A stretch of 64,000 nucleotides of DNA, taken from contig NZ_VJZS01000011.1 in the NCBI RefSeq assembly GCF_007097385.1, forward strand, positions 91,789 through 155,788. Reading direction: 5' to 3'. The translations under genes and the position numbers were made by a program. Positions 17,441 to 26,074 of this stretch are shown one piece after another. Under the pieces are notes generated by a model. It searched no databases. It saw nothing but the letters and a program-made list of their open reading frames with translations, and had not been told where the DNA came from. This DNA comes from Flavobacterium sp. ZT3R18 (GTDB lineage Bacteria; Bacteroidota; Bacteroidia; Flavobacteriales; Flavobacteriaceae). Within the stretch, counting starts at the first letter, position 1. Every line of letters begins with the position of its first letter.

Positions 17441-17450
17441 CCTAGGTTCT

Positions 17451-17612
17451 ACCACGAATTGAGCGGGTAAAAAATTTTGACACGAATTTTACGAATTGAC
17501 ACAAATTATATTCAATTTTAAAATTAAATTACACAAATTATATCTGTTTTAAGAAATTCGTAAAATTATAACACTCCAATATTCGTGTAAATTAGTGCAA
17601 TTCGTGGCTTCC
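17451..17612. repeat. Long imperfect inverted repeat with CACGAATT ends
   Basis: The left end ccacgaattgagcg with gacacgaattttacgaattg is mirrored by aaattcgtaaaatta, attcgtgtaaatt and caattcgtggc at the right end. The whole 160-base element is AT-rich and noncoding. A half copy (gccacgaattcccttaaatt) lies at 63892. Confidence 0.65.
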
Positions 17613-17663
17613 TTTTTTTAAATTTACAAAACCCACACAATTCGGGGTAGTACCCCATCCTAA

Positions 17664-18095
17664 TTATTTTTCCATTTTAAAAAAATAATCGGCTGAGTTT
17701 TTTCCGCTTCCATAAATTAAGAAAAATATACAAAGAGCTAGGGCAACTATAGCCACTAATAAATTTTGATGATGCATGTCTCCCATAAAATTGATGACTA
17801 TCGCACCCAATAGAATAGGTAATTGACCTATTATTGCCCAACGGGTTAGCAATCCGAAGAAAATTAAAATCCCTCCAAGAAAATGTGCTGAAGCTATATA
17901 GTGAATAATAAACCATCCATACATTCCTTTGTCTATATTGTCAATTGAAGATATTAAATCTACTAAATATTGGATGTTTGTTATAAAAGTTATTCCTTTA
18001 ATAAACAAAAATACACCGAGTGCCATACGTACCAAATCAATCGATAAATAAGTGTGTGCATTAGCCCACTTATTCAAGGTTTTCACATTGTTCAT
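17664..18095 (-). CDS. DoxX-family membrane protein
   Basis: 143 residues with four hydrophobic helices (VRMALGVFLFIKGITFI, WFIIHYIASAHFLGGILIFFGLLTRW, AIIGQLPILLGAIVIN, LLVAIVALALCIFFLIYG), the DoxX/SURF4-like architecture. DoxX proteins are small inner-membrane proteins connected with thiosulfate or quinone metabolism and redox stress, but most are uncharacterised. It stands alone. A second, unrelated DoxX-like gene lies at 24259. Confidence 0.8.
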   Translation of the reverse strand: MNNVKTLNKWANAHTYLSIDLVRMALGVFLFIKGITFITNIQYLVDLISSIDNIDKGMYGWFIIHYIASAHFLGGILIFFGLLTRWAIIGQLPILLGAIVINFMGDMHHQNLLVAIVALALCIFFLIYGSGKNSADYFFKMEK

Positions 18096-18182
18096 AACAT
18101 CGTAAGTTTAAATTAGTTATACTAAAGGTATTAAATATTAGCGAGATATGAAAAAATTTTACATTTTTAACTAGGGATGCTG

Positions 18183-19784
18183 TTATTTTAATGTGATGTT
18201 TTTGTCTTTTTTGTTTTCGTCAAGAATTGTCGAGTTATTCGTGATATCTTCCAAAATCCAATTCAGTTCTGGATCTTTTCCATTGACATAATCTGCTATT
18301 GTTGGGACAATTTCCTTATCGGGAAAAACACCACGTCCTTCAAGAGTTGTTTTGTAAAATGGAGTAATTGCCAGTAAACCAATTTTTATGTTTATCTCAG
18401 AATTTGGTAACTTAATCATAGGCATTATTCCGGCTACACTTCCATTAAAGGCACCACCTGTTTCTTCTCCTACAAAAGTGGCTCTTTTGGAACCTTTTAA
18501 ATTAGATGAAATAATACTAGACGCAGAAAAGGATCCTCCGTTTATAATTACATACACTTTGCCTTTGAAAGCATTTTTGTTTATCGGTTTTGGTTTTGAC
18601 AAGGAATTAGAAGCGTAATAATTGCCATTTTTATCTTTATAAGTTTTAAAATAGACAACTGGAGCATAAAAGGGAGTTACTAAAATTTTAGCTAAGAGTG
18701 GGGCTTTATTAAAAGGTGATTTTTCAATCAAACTGGTCTTAGAAGCGACTTCGTAAGGATTTAAAAACACATAAGTAGAGTCTGATAGATAACTGTATAA
18801 ATCACTAATTTCGTTTAATGCACCTCCAGGGTTATTTCGCAAATCGATAATCAGAGTTTTGGTTTTTTTTAATTGCATTTTACCAAAGCTTTCTTCATAA
18901 AAGCGGCTCGGTTTTCCCAAATCAAAATGTCTAATTTTAAGTAGAGCAATGCTACTGTCTTTCTCGATGAATTTTAGATCCCTGTTGTTGGTTTTTGTGG
19001 TTTCATCATAGCCATATGTACTTTTGTCCTTCTTAATTTTTTTCTTTTGCTTAGCGTCAAGTGTAGTTATTGCCTCTTTGGTTTTTGCTTTATTTGTTTT
19101 TAGTGGTTCTGTTTTTTTTCGCTTGATACAAACTACCCGTAAAGAATCATTTTGCTTGAAACTATAGTTAATGCTATCTTGAAGACCATTCTCATTGCTA
19201 TAAAAAGTAGAGATCATATATGACATTCGTTTTCTTTTGAAGGTTTTGTTGTAACCATCAGAGGTAAATAATGTATAATATCCAGAAACTAATTCACTTA
19301 TTTTTTTATCATTAATAGCAATAACTTCTGCTCCTGTTTGTATTGATTTATTTTTAGATTTGTTTTTTAGAACATACATCTTGTCATTGATGATTCCAAA
19401 ATCAAACTGGGAAAATGGTCCTATTCCTTTATCTTTGAGAGCTTTTTTTTCTGCTTTATTCAGTTTTTTTGTAGAAGGAGAGACGATCAAATGACCTTGA
19501 CGAACTGAAGCAACCACGGGACTTAGTTTTTTATAAAATTCAAAACTGGTCATGGGTTTTGTAATGGTGTTTTTTAAACTATCAAATTTGTAGTCGAGTT
19601 CTTTTTTTGAAATGTACCAATACAGTTTGGGCTGTAAGCGTTGTAGTTTTTTATAAGTAAAATCTAAGTCGGCTTTCAAATCGTTTTCGACGATCAAGTC
19701 GTTTAAGTGTGCGTTATGTTCTTTTACGGAAGTACATTGGATGAATAGAAAACTAAAAAACGAAAGGATTACTATTTTTTTCAT
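18183..19784 (-). CDS. S41-family (C-terminal processing) peptidase lipoprotein
   Basis: 533 residues. The N-terminus MKKIVILSFFSFLFIQCTS is a lipoprotein signal with cysteine at 17, so the protein is probably anchored in the envelope. A helical N-terminal domain (about 40-110) and a PDZ-like region (MYVLKNKSKNKSIQTGAEVIAIND) precede the S41 core with LIIDLRNNPGGALNEI and the nucleophile serine in VIINGGSFSASSIISS, followed by GEETGGAFNGS. A Lys/Thr-rich low-complexity insert lies around 225-265. The cellular substrate is unknown. It differs from the larger Prc-like S41 peptidase at 35801. Confidence 0.88.
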   Translation of the reverse strand: MKKIVILSFFSFLFIQCTSVKEHNAHLNDLIVENDLKADLDFTYKKLQRLQPKLYWYISKKELDYKFDSLKNTITKPMTSFEFYKKLSPVVASVRQGHLIVSPSTKKLNKAEKKALKDKGIGPFSQFDFGIINDKMYVLKNKSKNKSIQTGAEVIAINDKKISELVSGYYTLFTSDGYNKTFKRKRMSYMISTFYSNENGLQDSINYSFKQNDSLRVVCIKRKKTEPLKTNKAKTKEAITTLDAKQKKKIKKDKSTYGYDETTKTNNRDLKFIEKDSSIALLKIRHFDLGKPSRFYEESFGKMQLKKTKTLIIDLRNNPGGALNEISDLYSYLSDSTYVFLNPYEVASKTSLIEKSPFNKAPLLAKILVTPFYAPVVYFKTYKDKNGNYYASNSLSKPKPINKNAFKGKVYVIINGGSFSASSIISSNLKGSKRATFVGEETGGAFNGSVAGIMPMIKLPNSEINIKIGLLAITPFYKTTLEGRGVFPDKEIVPTIADYVNGKDPELNWILEDITNNSTILDENKKDKNITLK

Positions 19785-19920
19785 AAATGTAAAGGCGTTG
19801 TAAGTTTTACAAAATCAAGTTTAGAGTTTGTTTGAATAAACAATGCTTTATTTCGTACAAATATATAGGTTTCTATTTACGATTCAATGTCATTTTCTTA
19901 AGAATTTAATCTCCTCCAGT

Positions 19921-20017
19921 TTGTCATTTCGACGAAGGAGAAATCACATATAGATTACGCACTGTGATTTACTTCATCTGTTCGCTATCGCTCGAGTCTC
20001 CTTCGTCGAAATGACAA
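19921..20017. repeat. Branched inverted-repeat element (TTGTCATTTCGACGAAGGAG arms)
   Basis: Exact 20-base arms at 19921-19940 and 19998-20017 enclose a second hairpin (aaatcaca with tgtgattt, 19941-19969) and the sequence ctgttcgctatcgctcgagt. The form is that of a REP/MITE-like nonautonomous element of about 97 bases. A decayed partial copy with gcgatagcgaacag is at 58528. Confidence 0.85.
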
Positions 20018-20066
20018 AAACAAACCTTAAGGAAGCGACATTGATTTAAGATTAATAATAAGGATT

Positions 20067-20103
20067 CAAAAAAAACACCCCCAATAATCAAGGAGTGTTC
20101 TGA
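20067..20103 (-). terminator. Terminator of the carboxylase gene
   Basis: On the minus strand gaacactcc and gggggtgtt pair around 9 bases and are followed by a run of T, about 13 bases after the stop codon. Confidence 0.65.
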
Positions 20104-20115
20104 ATTTTTTACTAA

Positions 20116-21744
20116 TTACACCTGAATTACACCCAAATTAAATTTCTTTTCGATAGGCGAGTGGTTGGCCGCTTCGATACCCATAGAAATCCAAGTTCTA
20201 GTTTCGAGCGGGTCAATTATAGCATCTGTCCACAAGCGAGCAGCTGCGTAGTAGGGGGAAACTTGTTCGTCATAACGGGCTTTTATTTTGGCAAATAATT
20301 CAGCTTCCTTGGCTTCATCCACAATCTCTCCTTTTCCTTTTAGCGAAGAAGCTTCAATTTGTGCCAAAACTTTGGCGGCTTGCGTACCACCCATAACGGC
20401 TAGTTCTGCACTTGGCCAAGCAAATATTAATCTAGGGTCGAATGCTTTTCCACACATCGCATAATTTCCGGCTCCATATGAGTTTCCTACTATGACCGTG
20501 AATTTTGGCACTACCGAATTGGATACGGCATTTACCATTTTGGCACCATCTTTTATGATTCCGCCATGCTCTGATTTGGAACCCACCATAAAACCAGTTA
20601 CATCCTGAACAAATACCAATGGGATTTTCTTTTGGTTACAATTGGCAATAAAGCGAGTGGCTTTGTCTGCCGAATCAGAGTAAATAACTCCGCCAAATTG
20701 CATTTCGCCTTTGGTCGTTTTTACCACTTTTCTTTGGTTGGCAACAATTCCCACAGCCCAACCATCAATTCTGGCATATCCAGTAATAAGCGATTGTCCG
20801 TAACCGTCTTTGTAGGCCTCAAACTCTGAATTATCTACCAATCGCTTGATGATTTCCATCATATCGTATTGTTCGTTTCTTGCTTTTGGCAAAATACCGT
20901 AGATGTCTTTTTCGTCTAAAGCTGGTTTTTCGGCTTTGATACGGTTATAGCCCGCTTTATCAAAATGACCAATTTTATCGACTATGTTTTTTATTTTGTC
21001 TAAAGCATCTTTATCGTCTTTGGCTTTATAATCAGTCACTCCCGAAATTTCGCAATGCGTTGTTGCTCCACCCAAGGTTTCATTGTCGATGGTTTCGCCA
21101 ATGGCTGCTTTGACCAAATAGCTTCCAGCCAAGAAAATACTTCCTGTTTTATCAACAATAAGAGCTTCGTCACTCATAATAGGAAGATAAGCACCACCCG
21201 CAACACAACTTCCCATTACGGCAGAGATTTGGGTAATTCCCATGCTACTCATTTGGGCATTGTTTCTAAAGATGCGCCCAAAATGCTCTTTGTCTGGAAA
21301 AATTTCGTCTTGCAAGGGTAAATAAACACCTGCACTATCTACCAAATAAATGATAGGCAAACGGTTTTCCATGGCTATTTCTTGGGCTCTAAGATTTTTC
21401 TTTGCTGTAATAGGGAACCAAGCTCCTGCTTTTACGGTAGCATCATTGGCCACAACAATACATTGTTTTCCTTTTATGTATCCTATTTTTACAATGACTC
21501 CTCCAGATGGGCATCCGCCGTGCTCTGCATACATTTTTTTACCTACAAAAGCGCCGATTTCGATGCATTTTGCGTTTTCGTCGAGCAGATAGTCAATGCG
21601 CTCGCGAGCGGTCATTTTGCCTTCGGCATGTAGTTTTTGAATTCGTTTTTCGCCACCACCTAGTTTGACTTTGGCAAACTTTTGTTTCAAATCAGATAGT
21701 AGAAGTTTATTATGATCTTCGTTTTTATTGAAGTTTAAATCCAT
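20116..21744 (-). CDS. Acyl-CoA carboxylase beta (carboxyltransferase) subunit
   Basis: 542 residues of the biotin-dependent carboxyltransferase family, closest in layout to methylcrotonyl-CoA/acyl-CoA carboxylase beta subunits. Motifs seen: GKMTARERIDYLLD, GGCPSGG, CIVVANDATVKAGAWFP, the oxyanion region VMGSCVAGGAYLP, and in the C-terminal half FVQDVTGFMVG, GNSYGAGNYAMCGKAF and AWPSAELAVMGGTQAAKVL. It transfers carboxybiotin CO2 to an acyl-CoA, in leucine or odd-chain catabolism. No alpha (biotin carboxylase/BCCP) gene is adjacent, so the partner is encoded elsewhere and substrate cannot be fixed from context. Confidence 0.93.
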   Translation of the reverse strand: MDLNFNKNEDHNKLLLSDLKQKFAKVKLGGGEKRIQKLHAEGKMTARERIDYLLDENAKCIEIGAFVGKKMYAEHGGCPSGGVIVKIGYIKGKQCIVVANDATVKAGAWFPITAKKNLRAQEIAMENRLPIIYLVDSAGVYLPLQDEIFPDKEHFGRIFRNNAQMSSMGITQISAVMGSCVAGGAYLPIMSDEALIVDKTGSIFLAGSYLVKAAIGETIDNETLGGATTHCEISGVTDYKAKDDKDALDKIKNIVDKIGHFDKAGYNRIKAEKPALDEKDIYGILPKARNEQYDMMEIIKRLVDNSEFEAYKDGYGQSLITGYARIDGWAVGIVANQRKVVKTTKGEMQFGGVIYSDSADKATRFIANCNQKKIPLVFVQDVTGFMVGSKSEHGGIIKDGAKMVNAVSNSVVPKFTVIVGNSYGAGNYAMCGKAFDPRLIFAWPSAELAVMGGTQAAKVLAQIEASSLKGKGEIVDEAKEAELFAKIKARYDEQVSPYYAAARLWTDAIIDPLETRTWISMGIEAANHSPIEKKFNLGVIQV

Positions 21745-22048
21745 GTTGGTTATTTGTTTTTGTTCTAATAGTGTGGGCTAATTTACGAAAACGATTGAAA
21801 TAAATTTAAAATATCTTAACCCTTGGTTGTTTTTTTAATTGCGAAGAAGTCTCACAAATAATTTTCAGAGATACTATTTGGGATGATGTTTTTGTAAATA
21901 TTTATTATAAGTAGGTGTAGCAAAACAATTATAAGGGCAGTGAGTTGCTAGATAGTTTTTTTTTCGTTCAGGACTGGACAATAACTATAAAACGTTAATT
22001 ATATAAGATTTAAAAGTAAAAGTATAACAGCAATGTTTATTTGCAATC
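21745..22048. other. Divergent intergenic region
   Basis: About 300 AT-rich bases between the carboxylase gene (-) and the phospholipase gene (+). No further gene or clear structure is seen. Confidence 0.4.
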
Positions 22049-22056
22049 TAAATTTG
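22049..22056 (+). promoter_or_regulatory. Bacteroidota -7 box of the phospholipase gene
   Basis: TAAATTTG fits TAnnTTTG and lies 19 bases upstream of the ATG at 22076. A TTTG at the -33 distance is not evident. Confidence 0.4.
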
Positions 22057-22075
22057 GGTAAAATTCAAAGCAGTG

Positions 22076-22987
22076 ATGTCATTTATAAAAGTATACTCGT
22101 TTTTTTTCTTTTTTCTTTTTTTTCTTTCTTCTTCAAATGCTCAGGTTCAAGCATTGTTTAATGATAAAGTAGCACTTAAAACCATGGGTGCGCGCTGGGA
22201 ATTAGACTCCACTTCGGCTAGAGGGACTTTTTTGGTTACGCCTTACAAATCCATTTATGTTTTGCCTTTTGTGTGGTCCAGTAGTCCAAATGAACAGCCT
22301 CACTCTGGAAATGATTCGCCTGTGTATGTAACGCCAGCCAAGATTGATTATGATGTTGTTGAAATGAAATTTCAGCTGAGTTTTAAAACTAAAATTTTGC
22401 AGAGTTTTTTATGGGGGAGTGCTGATTTATGGGTTGCTTATACTCAGATATCACATTGGCAAATTTATAATGCCGACTTGTCTCGCCCCTTTAGAGAAAT
22501 TAATTATGAACCCGAAATTATACTTAATTTTCCTGTAAAGTTCAATGTATTGGGGTTTAAAGCCAGAATGCTTGGTCTTTCATTTGATCATGAGTCAAAT
22601 GGGAAAAGTTATCCAAGTACAAGAAGTTGGAACAGAGTTATTTTTATGGCTGGTTTGGAAAGGAAAAATTGGAATATCTACATCAGACCTTGGTATGTGA
22701 TTCCAGAATCTAATGGAGATAATCCAGATATTTCAGACTATATAGGCAATGCTGACGTTAATGTTATTTATTCCAGAAACCGAAGCGTTTTTACTTTTAT
22801 TGGAAGTCATAATTTTAATTTTGAAGGGAATATGAGAGGAAGTTCTACTTTTTCTTGGGCTTATCCGATAAAAGGGAATCTTAGAGGGTATTTGCAAGTT
22901 TCTCACGGTTATGGAAATTCACTGATTGATTACAACCACAATCAAACCACCATAGGAGTTGGAGTTTCATTAATAGAATGGCAGTAG
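22076..22987 (+). CDS. pldA: Outer-membrane phospholipase A
   Basis: 303 residues from ATG 22076. A GTG three bases earlier is less likely. The signal peptide is very rich in phenylalanine and serine and is cut near SNAQVQ. The mature part is a 12-stranded-type barrel: KPYxxxYVLPF-like start, SLWGSADLWVAYTQISHWQIYN, then the catalytic region GLSFDHESNGKS...RSWNR with the His-Ser pair (HESNGKS) and Asn of RSWNR, and a last strand ending SLIEW. OMPLA hydrolyses acyl ester bonds of misplaced phospholipids in the outer leaflet. Ca2+ ligands are expected but not checked. It is monocistronic. Confidence 0.9.
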   Translation: MSFIKVYSFFFFFLFFLSSSNAQVQALFNDKVALKTMGARWELDSTSARGTFLVTPYKSIYVLPFVWSSSPNEQPHSGNDSPVYVTPAKIDYDVVEMKFQLSFKTKILQSFLWGSADLWVAYTQISHWQIYNADLSRPFREINYEPEIILNFPVKFNVLGFKARMLGLSFDHESNGKSYPSTRSWNRVIFMAGLERKNWNIYIRPWYVIPESNGDNPDISDYIGNADVNVIYSRNRSVFTFIGSHNFNFEGNMRGSSTFSWAYPIKGNLRGYLQVSHGYGNSLIDYNHNQTTIGVGVSLIEWQ

Positions 22988-23157
22988 GGTAATTGCTTTT
23001 TGTCATGTACTTAAACGAAAAGCATAAATTGATGTAATGTTTTTAAAAAAATTGCAATGTAAATTGGAATGGGTACGAGCGAGGCAAGTAAGACCAATAA
23101 AGCACCATTACATCTGATTTTATGATTCATCCATTTTTTCGTAAATTAGCGCAAAAT

Positions 23158-23271
23158 ATGGTAACCGCATCAGGATGCAAAGCCAACCCGTTTCGGGTAA
23201 ATGGAGTCGCGATGGATTTATATAAATTAGTTGGCATACTGCTGCCGAGCACCACAGTCAGACCTCGATAA
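23158..23271 (+). CDS. 37-codon ORF overlapping the araC start (possible leader or relic)
   Basis: ATG 23158 opens MVTASGCKANPFRVNGVAMD and continues to STTVRPR, ending in TAA whose last A is the first base of the next ATG (TAATG). The segment is clearly richer in G+C than its flanks, so it may be inserted DNA. It could be a translationally coupled leader peptide for the AraC regulator, or a fragment of a dispersed repeat that is open by chance. I do not recognise a domain. Confidence 0.3.
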   Translation: MVTASGCKANPFRVNGVAMDLYKLVGILLPSTTVRPR

Positions 23272-24146
23272 TGGAAAAAACGATCCCCACATACAACATA
23301 AACACCCTTTCGGGACAAAAAGAAACAAACCCTGATGTTTTTTCTATTGACTGGCAAATTAATTTCGAAAACACACCGTTAAACGTTCCTTATCGAAGCA
23401 ATTATTTTGGCGTAGGTTTTTGTTTGAGGGGAAAAGCCACATTAAAAGCAAATTTGGAAACGTACAGTGTGGAACAAAATTCAATTGTAACCATGTCTCC
23501 CCAAATAGTGAAACAATGGGTTAGCCGTTCAGACGATTATCAAATGATCTCCGTTTTTTTTACAAAGGAGTTCTTAATCCAAAACATAGCAAATACCAAT
23601 TTTCTGGACCATTTTCCTTTTTTTGAAGCCAATGCCACTCATGTTTCAAAATTCTCAAAACCACAATATGAAATCATTTTAGGTCAATTGCAGGGTATTC
23701 AAACAAAATTAAGTTCCACTCATCCGTACAAGAAGGAAATCGTAAGAAGTTTAATTACGGTATTGCTATTTGAAATGTTAGCTCTATACAACGAACACGC
23801 TTTTCCTTCATTTTTCAGGCAAACACGCGGTGGGCAAATTACGGCTGAATTTAAAAAAATAGTGAGTTCAAACTTCCTTAAGAAGAGAAACGTAAAATTT
23901 TATGCCGACTTACTTTTTATAACTCCAAAGCATTTGACGGAAACCATTAAGGCCGAAACCGGGAAATCGGCTGGGGAATGGATAGGTGAAATCATTATTT
24001 TGGAAGCAAAAGTTTTATTGCAAGACCCCACATTAACTGTTGCCGATATTGCCAATACGCTTCATTTTGCCGACCAATCCACATTTGGCAAATTCTTTAA
24101 AAACATAGCTTTACTTTCTCCACTTGCTTACAGACAAACGCTGTAA
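23271..24146 (+). CDS. AraC-family transcriptional regulator
   Basis: 291 residues. An N-terminal cupin-like sensor (about 20-170, with GVGFCLRGKATLKANLETYSVEQNSIVTMSP) is followed by a C-terminal double helix-turn-helix (about 195-291: KFYADLLFITPKHLTETIKAETGKSAGEWI and LTVADIANTLHFADQSTFGKFFKNI). Regulators of this type bind promoter DNA in response to a small molecule. It heads a same-strand cluster of DoxX, barrel, pirin, isochorismatase-like and pirin genes, which is the probable regulon. The ATG overlaps the stop of a 37-codon ORF. Confidence 0.93.
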   Translation: MEKTIPTYNINTLSGQKETNPDVFSIDWQINFENTPLNVPYRSNYFGVGFCLRGKATLKANLETYSVEQNSIVTMSPQIVKQWVSRSDDYQMISVFFTKEFLIQNIANTNFLDHFPFFEANATHVSKFSKPQYEIILGQLQGIQTKLSSTHPYKKEIVRSLITVLLFEMLALYNEHAFPSFFRQTRGGQITAEFKKIVSSNFLKKRNVKFYADLLFITPKHLTETIKAETGKSAGEWIGEIIILEAKVLLQDPTLTVADIANTLHFADQSTFGKFFKNIALLSPLAYRQTL

Positions 24147-24258
24147 ATTGCATTTTCCGATTTTTTGACCAATCAATCCTCCTTTTTGCCCTTTCCGTTT
24201 TTTCAAATCGGTCGCAACTTTGCATTGTAAATTTTAAGTAAATAAAACAATCGAAAAA

Positions 24259-24636
24259 ATGACGACAAAAACTAGAAACATCATCAATTGGGTACTTACA
24301 GGATTAGTGGGGTTTATCTTCATCGGCAGTGCCATCAGTAAATTAACAGCGAATGCGGAGGCATTAAAAATGGCAGAAGGTTTTGGACTTGATGCAAACA
24401 ACTATATGCTACTCGGGATAGTGGAAATTACAGCAATAATCCTTTTCCTAATTCCAAGAACAGCAATTATAGGAACGTTATTGTTAGCCGCTTATATGGG
24501 TGGTGCCATTGCAACACATCTTGAACACGCACAACCTTTAGCGGCTCCAATAGCAATTGCGACATTTGTGTGGATTGTTGCTTTTGTCCGCATTCCTGAA
24601 TTGTCCCAAAGGGTTTTAGGCAAAAAACAAGCTTAA
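24259..24636 (+). CDS. DoxX-family membrane protein in the AraC cluster
   Basis: 125 residues with four hydrophobic helices starting IINWVLTGLVGFIFIGSAISKL, the DoxX-like signature of a first helix followed by a small amphipathic segment and YMLLGIVEITAIILFLIP. It lies 112 bases after the araC gene and 39 bases before the barrel gene. Context with pirins and an isochorismatase-like hydrolase suggests a response to electrophiles or quinones, which is inference. Confidence 0.82.
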   Translation: MTTKTRNIINWVLTGLVGFIFIGSAISKLTANAEALKMAEGFGLDANNYMLLGIVEITAIILFLIPRTAIIGTLLLAAYMGGAIATHLEHAQPLAAPIAIATFVWIVAFVRIPELSQRVLGKKQA

Positions 24637-24675
24637 TCGTTCAAAAATTTCAACAATGATTACAACACTTTTACA

Positions 24676-26070
24676 ATGAGAAATTCTATTCAAAAAACCT
24701 CTTTTTTAATTTTTGTATTGTTTCTAATGATCAATTTGGCTTTTGGTCAAGTCCCAAAAAGTTCTATTAGTATGCTTCGCTACAACGATGATTTTAGCGC
24801 GGTGAAAAAAGACACAATCAAAAAGGGATTTGACAAACTGAAATATATCAGTCTGGGGAAAAACGCCTTTATTTCATTTGGTGGTGAGCTTCGGGAGCAA
24901 TATCAATATTATGATAATCTGAATTTTGGGGATGTGCCGCCAACATTCGAGAAAACTTCAGTTGGACAACTTTGGCATCGTGCCATGATACACAGTAATT
25001 TAGAAATAGGTTCGAAGGTCAGGATTTTTTTGCAGCTGAATAGTACCTTGCGTTTTTTTAATCCAAATCCATTAACCCCGGAAATTGATGAAAATCAATT
25101 GAGTTTGCATCAGGCTTTTATAGATTATTCGGTTGATAAAAATTGGATGATAAGAGCAGGAAGACAAGAATTAGGCTATGGTAACAATCGGCTTTTAACT
25201 TTTAGGGAAGGTCCCAATACACGCTTGACATTTGATGCGGCAATTGTAAAATACCACAACGAAAAAAGAAAAATTGATTTTCTTGCCTTAACGCCGGTAG
25301 TTTCAAAACAATATGTTTTTGATGATGAATCGTTTGAGGATTATATCTTTGGTGTGTATGCAACCGAAAATGTAATTTCAAAAAAACTCTTGGTTGACTA
25401 TTATGTATTGAATTTTAATTCAGAAAACAGAAAGTACAATTTTGTATCAGGGAAAGAAAATCGCCAAAGTTTTGGATTGCGTATTTTTTCACAAAACCCA
25501 AGGTTCAATTATGAATTGGAAAGCACTTATCAAACAGGGACATTCAACCAGTCTGACATTAATGCCTATGCTTTTTCAAGTGATATTAATTACAAAATCG
25601 ATCAAAAACTGAATTTAATTATTGGATTGGGAGCCAATTATATTTCGGGTGACAAAGACAAATCCGACACTAAATTAAACACCTATAATCCTATTTTCTC
25701 AAAACCTCCTTACGGATTAGCGGCACCGATTGGTTCATCCAATATTGAAAATATAAATCCATATATCAAAATAAATCCGATTAAAAAACTATCGGTTTTT
25801 GCTTCAGTATATTTTATGCAACGCAACAGCGATCAGGACGGAACCTATTCACCGGGAATGACAGAAGTAAGACCAAATCCAAGAGAATTGTTTGCTTCAA
25901 CCAAACGAGGAATTGGAACCCAATACGCCATTGAGACAAGTTATAATCTAAATCAAAATATTTCATTTGCTGTTGATGGTGCCTACTTTCAGGCGGGCAC
26001 CTATGTGAAAGAAACAGGCAAAGGATTGGACATTTCGTATTTGTCATTGAAATCCACTTTCAAATTTTAA
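24676..26070 (+). CDS. Alginate-export-like outer-membrane beta-barrel
   Basis: 464 residues, signal peptide to about FLMINLAFGQ. The mature barrel has the Alginate_exp-type pattern: ISFGGELREQYQYYDN, WHRAMIHSNLEIGSKVRIFLQLNS, then LHQAFIDYSVDKNWMIRAGRQELGYGNNRLL and FDAAIVKYHNEKRKIDFLA. It ends YLSLKSTFKF with a C-terminal phenylalanine, as usual for barrels. Despite the family name the substrate here is unknown; no alginate synthesis genes are nearby. It is 4 bases from the following pirin gene, so they are co-expressed. Confidence 0.82.
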   Translation: MRNSIQKTSFLIFVLFLMINLAFGQVPKSSISMLRYNDDFSAVKKDTIKKGFDKLKYISLGKNAFISFGGELREQYQYYDNLNFGDVPPTFEKTSVGQLWHRAMIHSNLEIGSKVRIFLQLNSTLRFFNPNPLTPEIDENQLSLHQAFIDYSVDKNWMIRAGRQELGYGNNRLLTFREGPNTRLTFDAAIVKYHNEKRKIDFLALTPVVSKQYVFDDESFEDYIFGVYATENVISKKLLVDYYVLNFNSENRKYNFVSGKENRQSFGLRIFSQNPRFNYELESTYQTGTFNQSDINAYAFSSDINYKIDQKLNLIIGLGANYISGDKDKSDTKLNTYNPIFSKPPYGLAAPIGSSNIENINPYIKINPIKKLSVFASVYFMQRNSDQDGTYSPGMTEVRPNPRELFASTKRGIGTQYAIETSYNLNQNISFAVDGAYFQAGTYVKETGKGLDISYLSLKSTFKF

Positions 26071-26074
26071 AATC

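Noticed and set aside
19921..20017. Rho-independent terminator of the S41 or carboxylase gene
   Set aside because: Arms of 20 bases with an inner hairpin and no T tract fit a repeat element; a separate terminator lies at 20067-20103.
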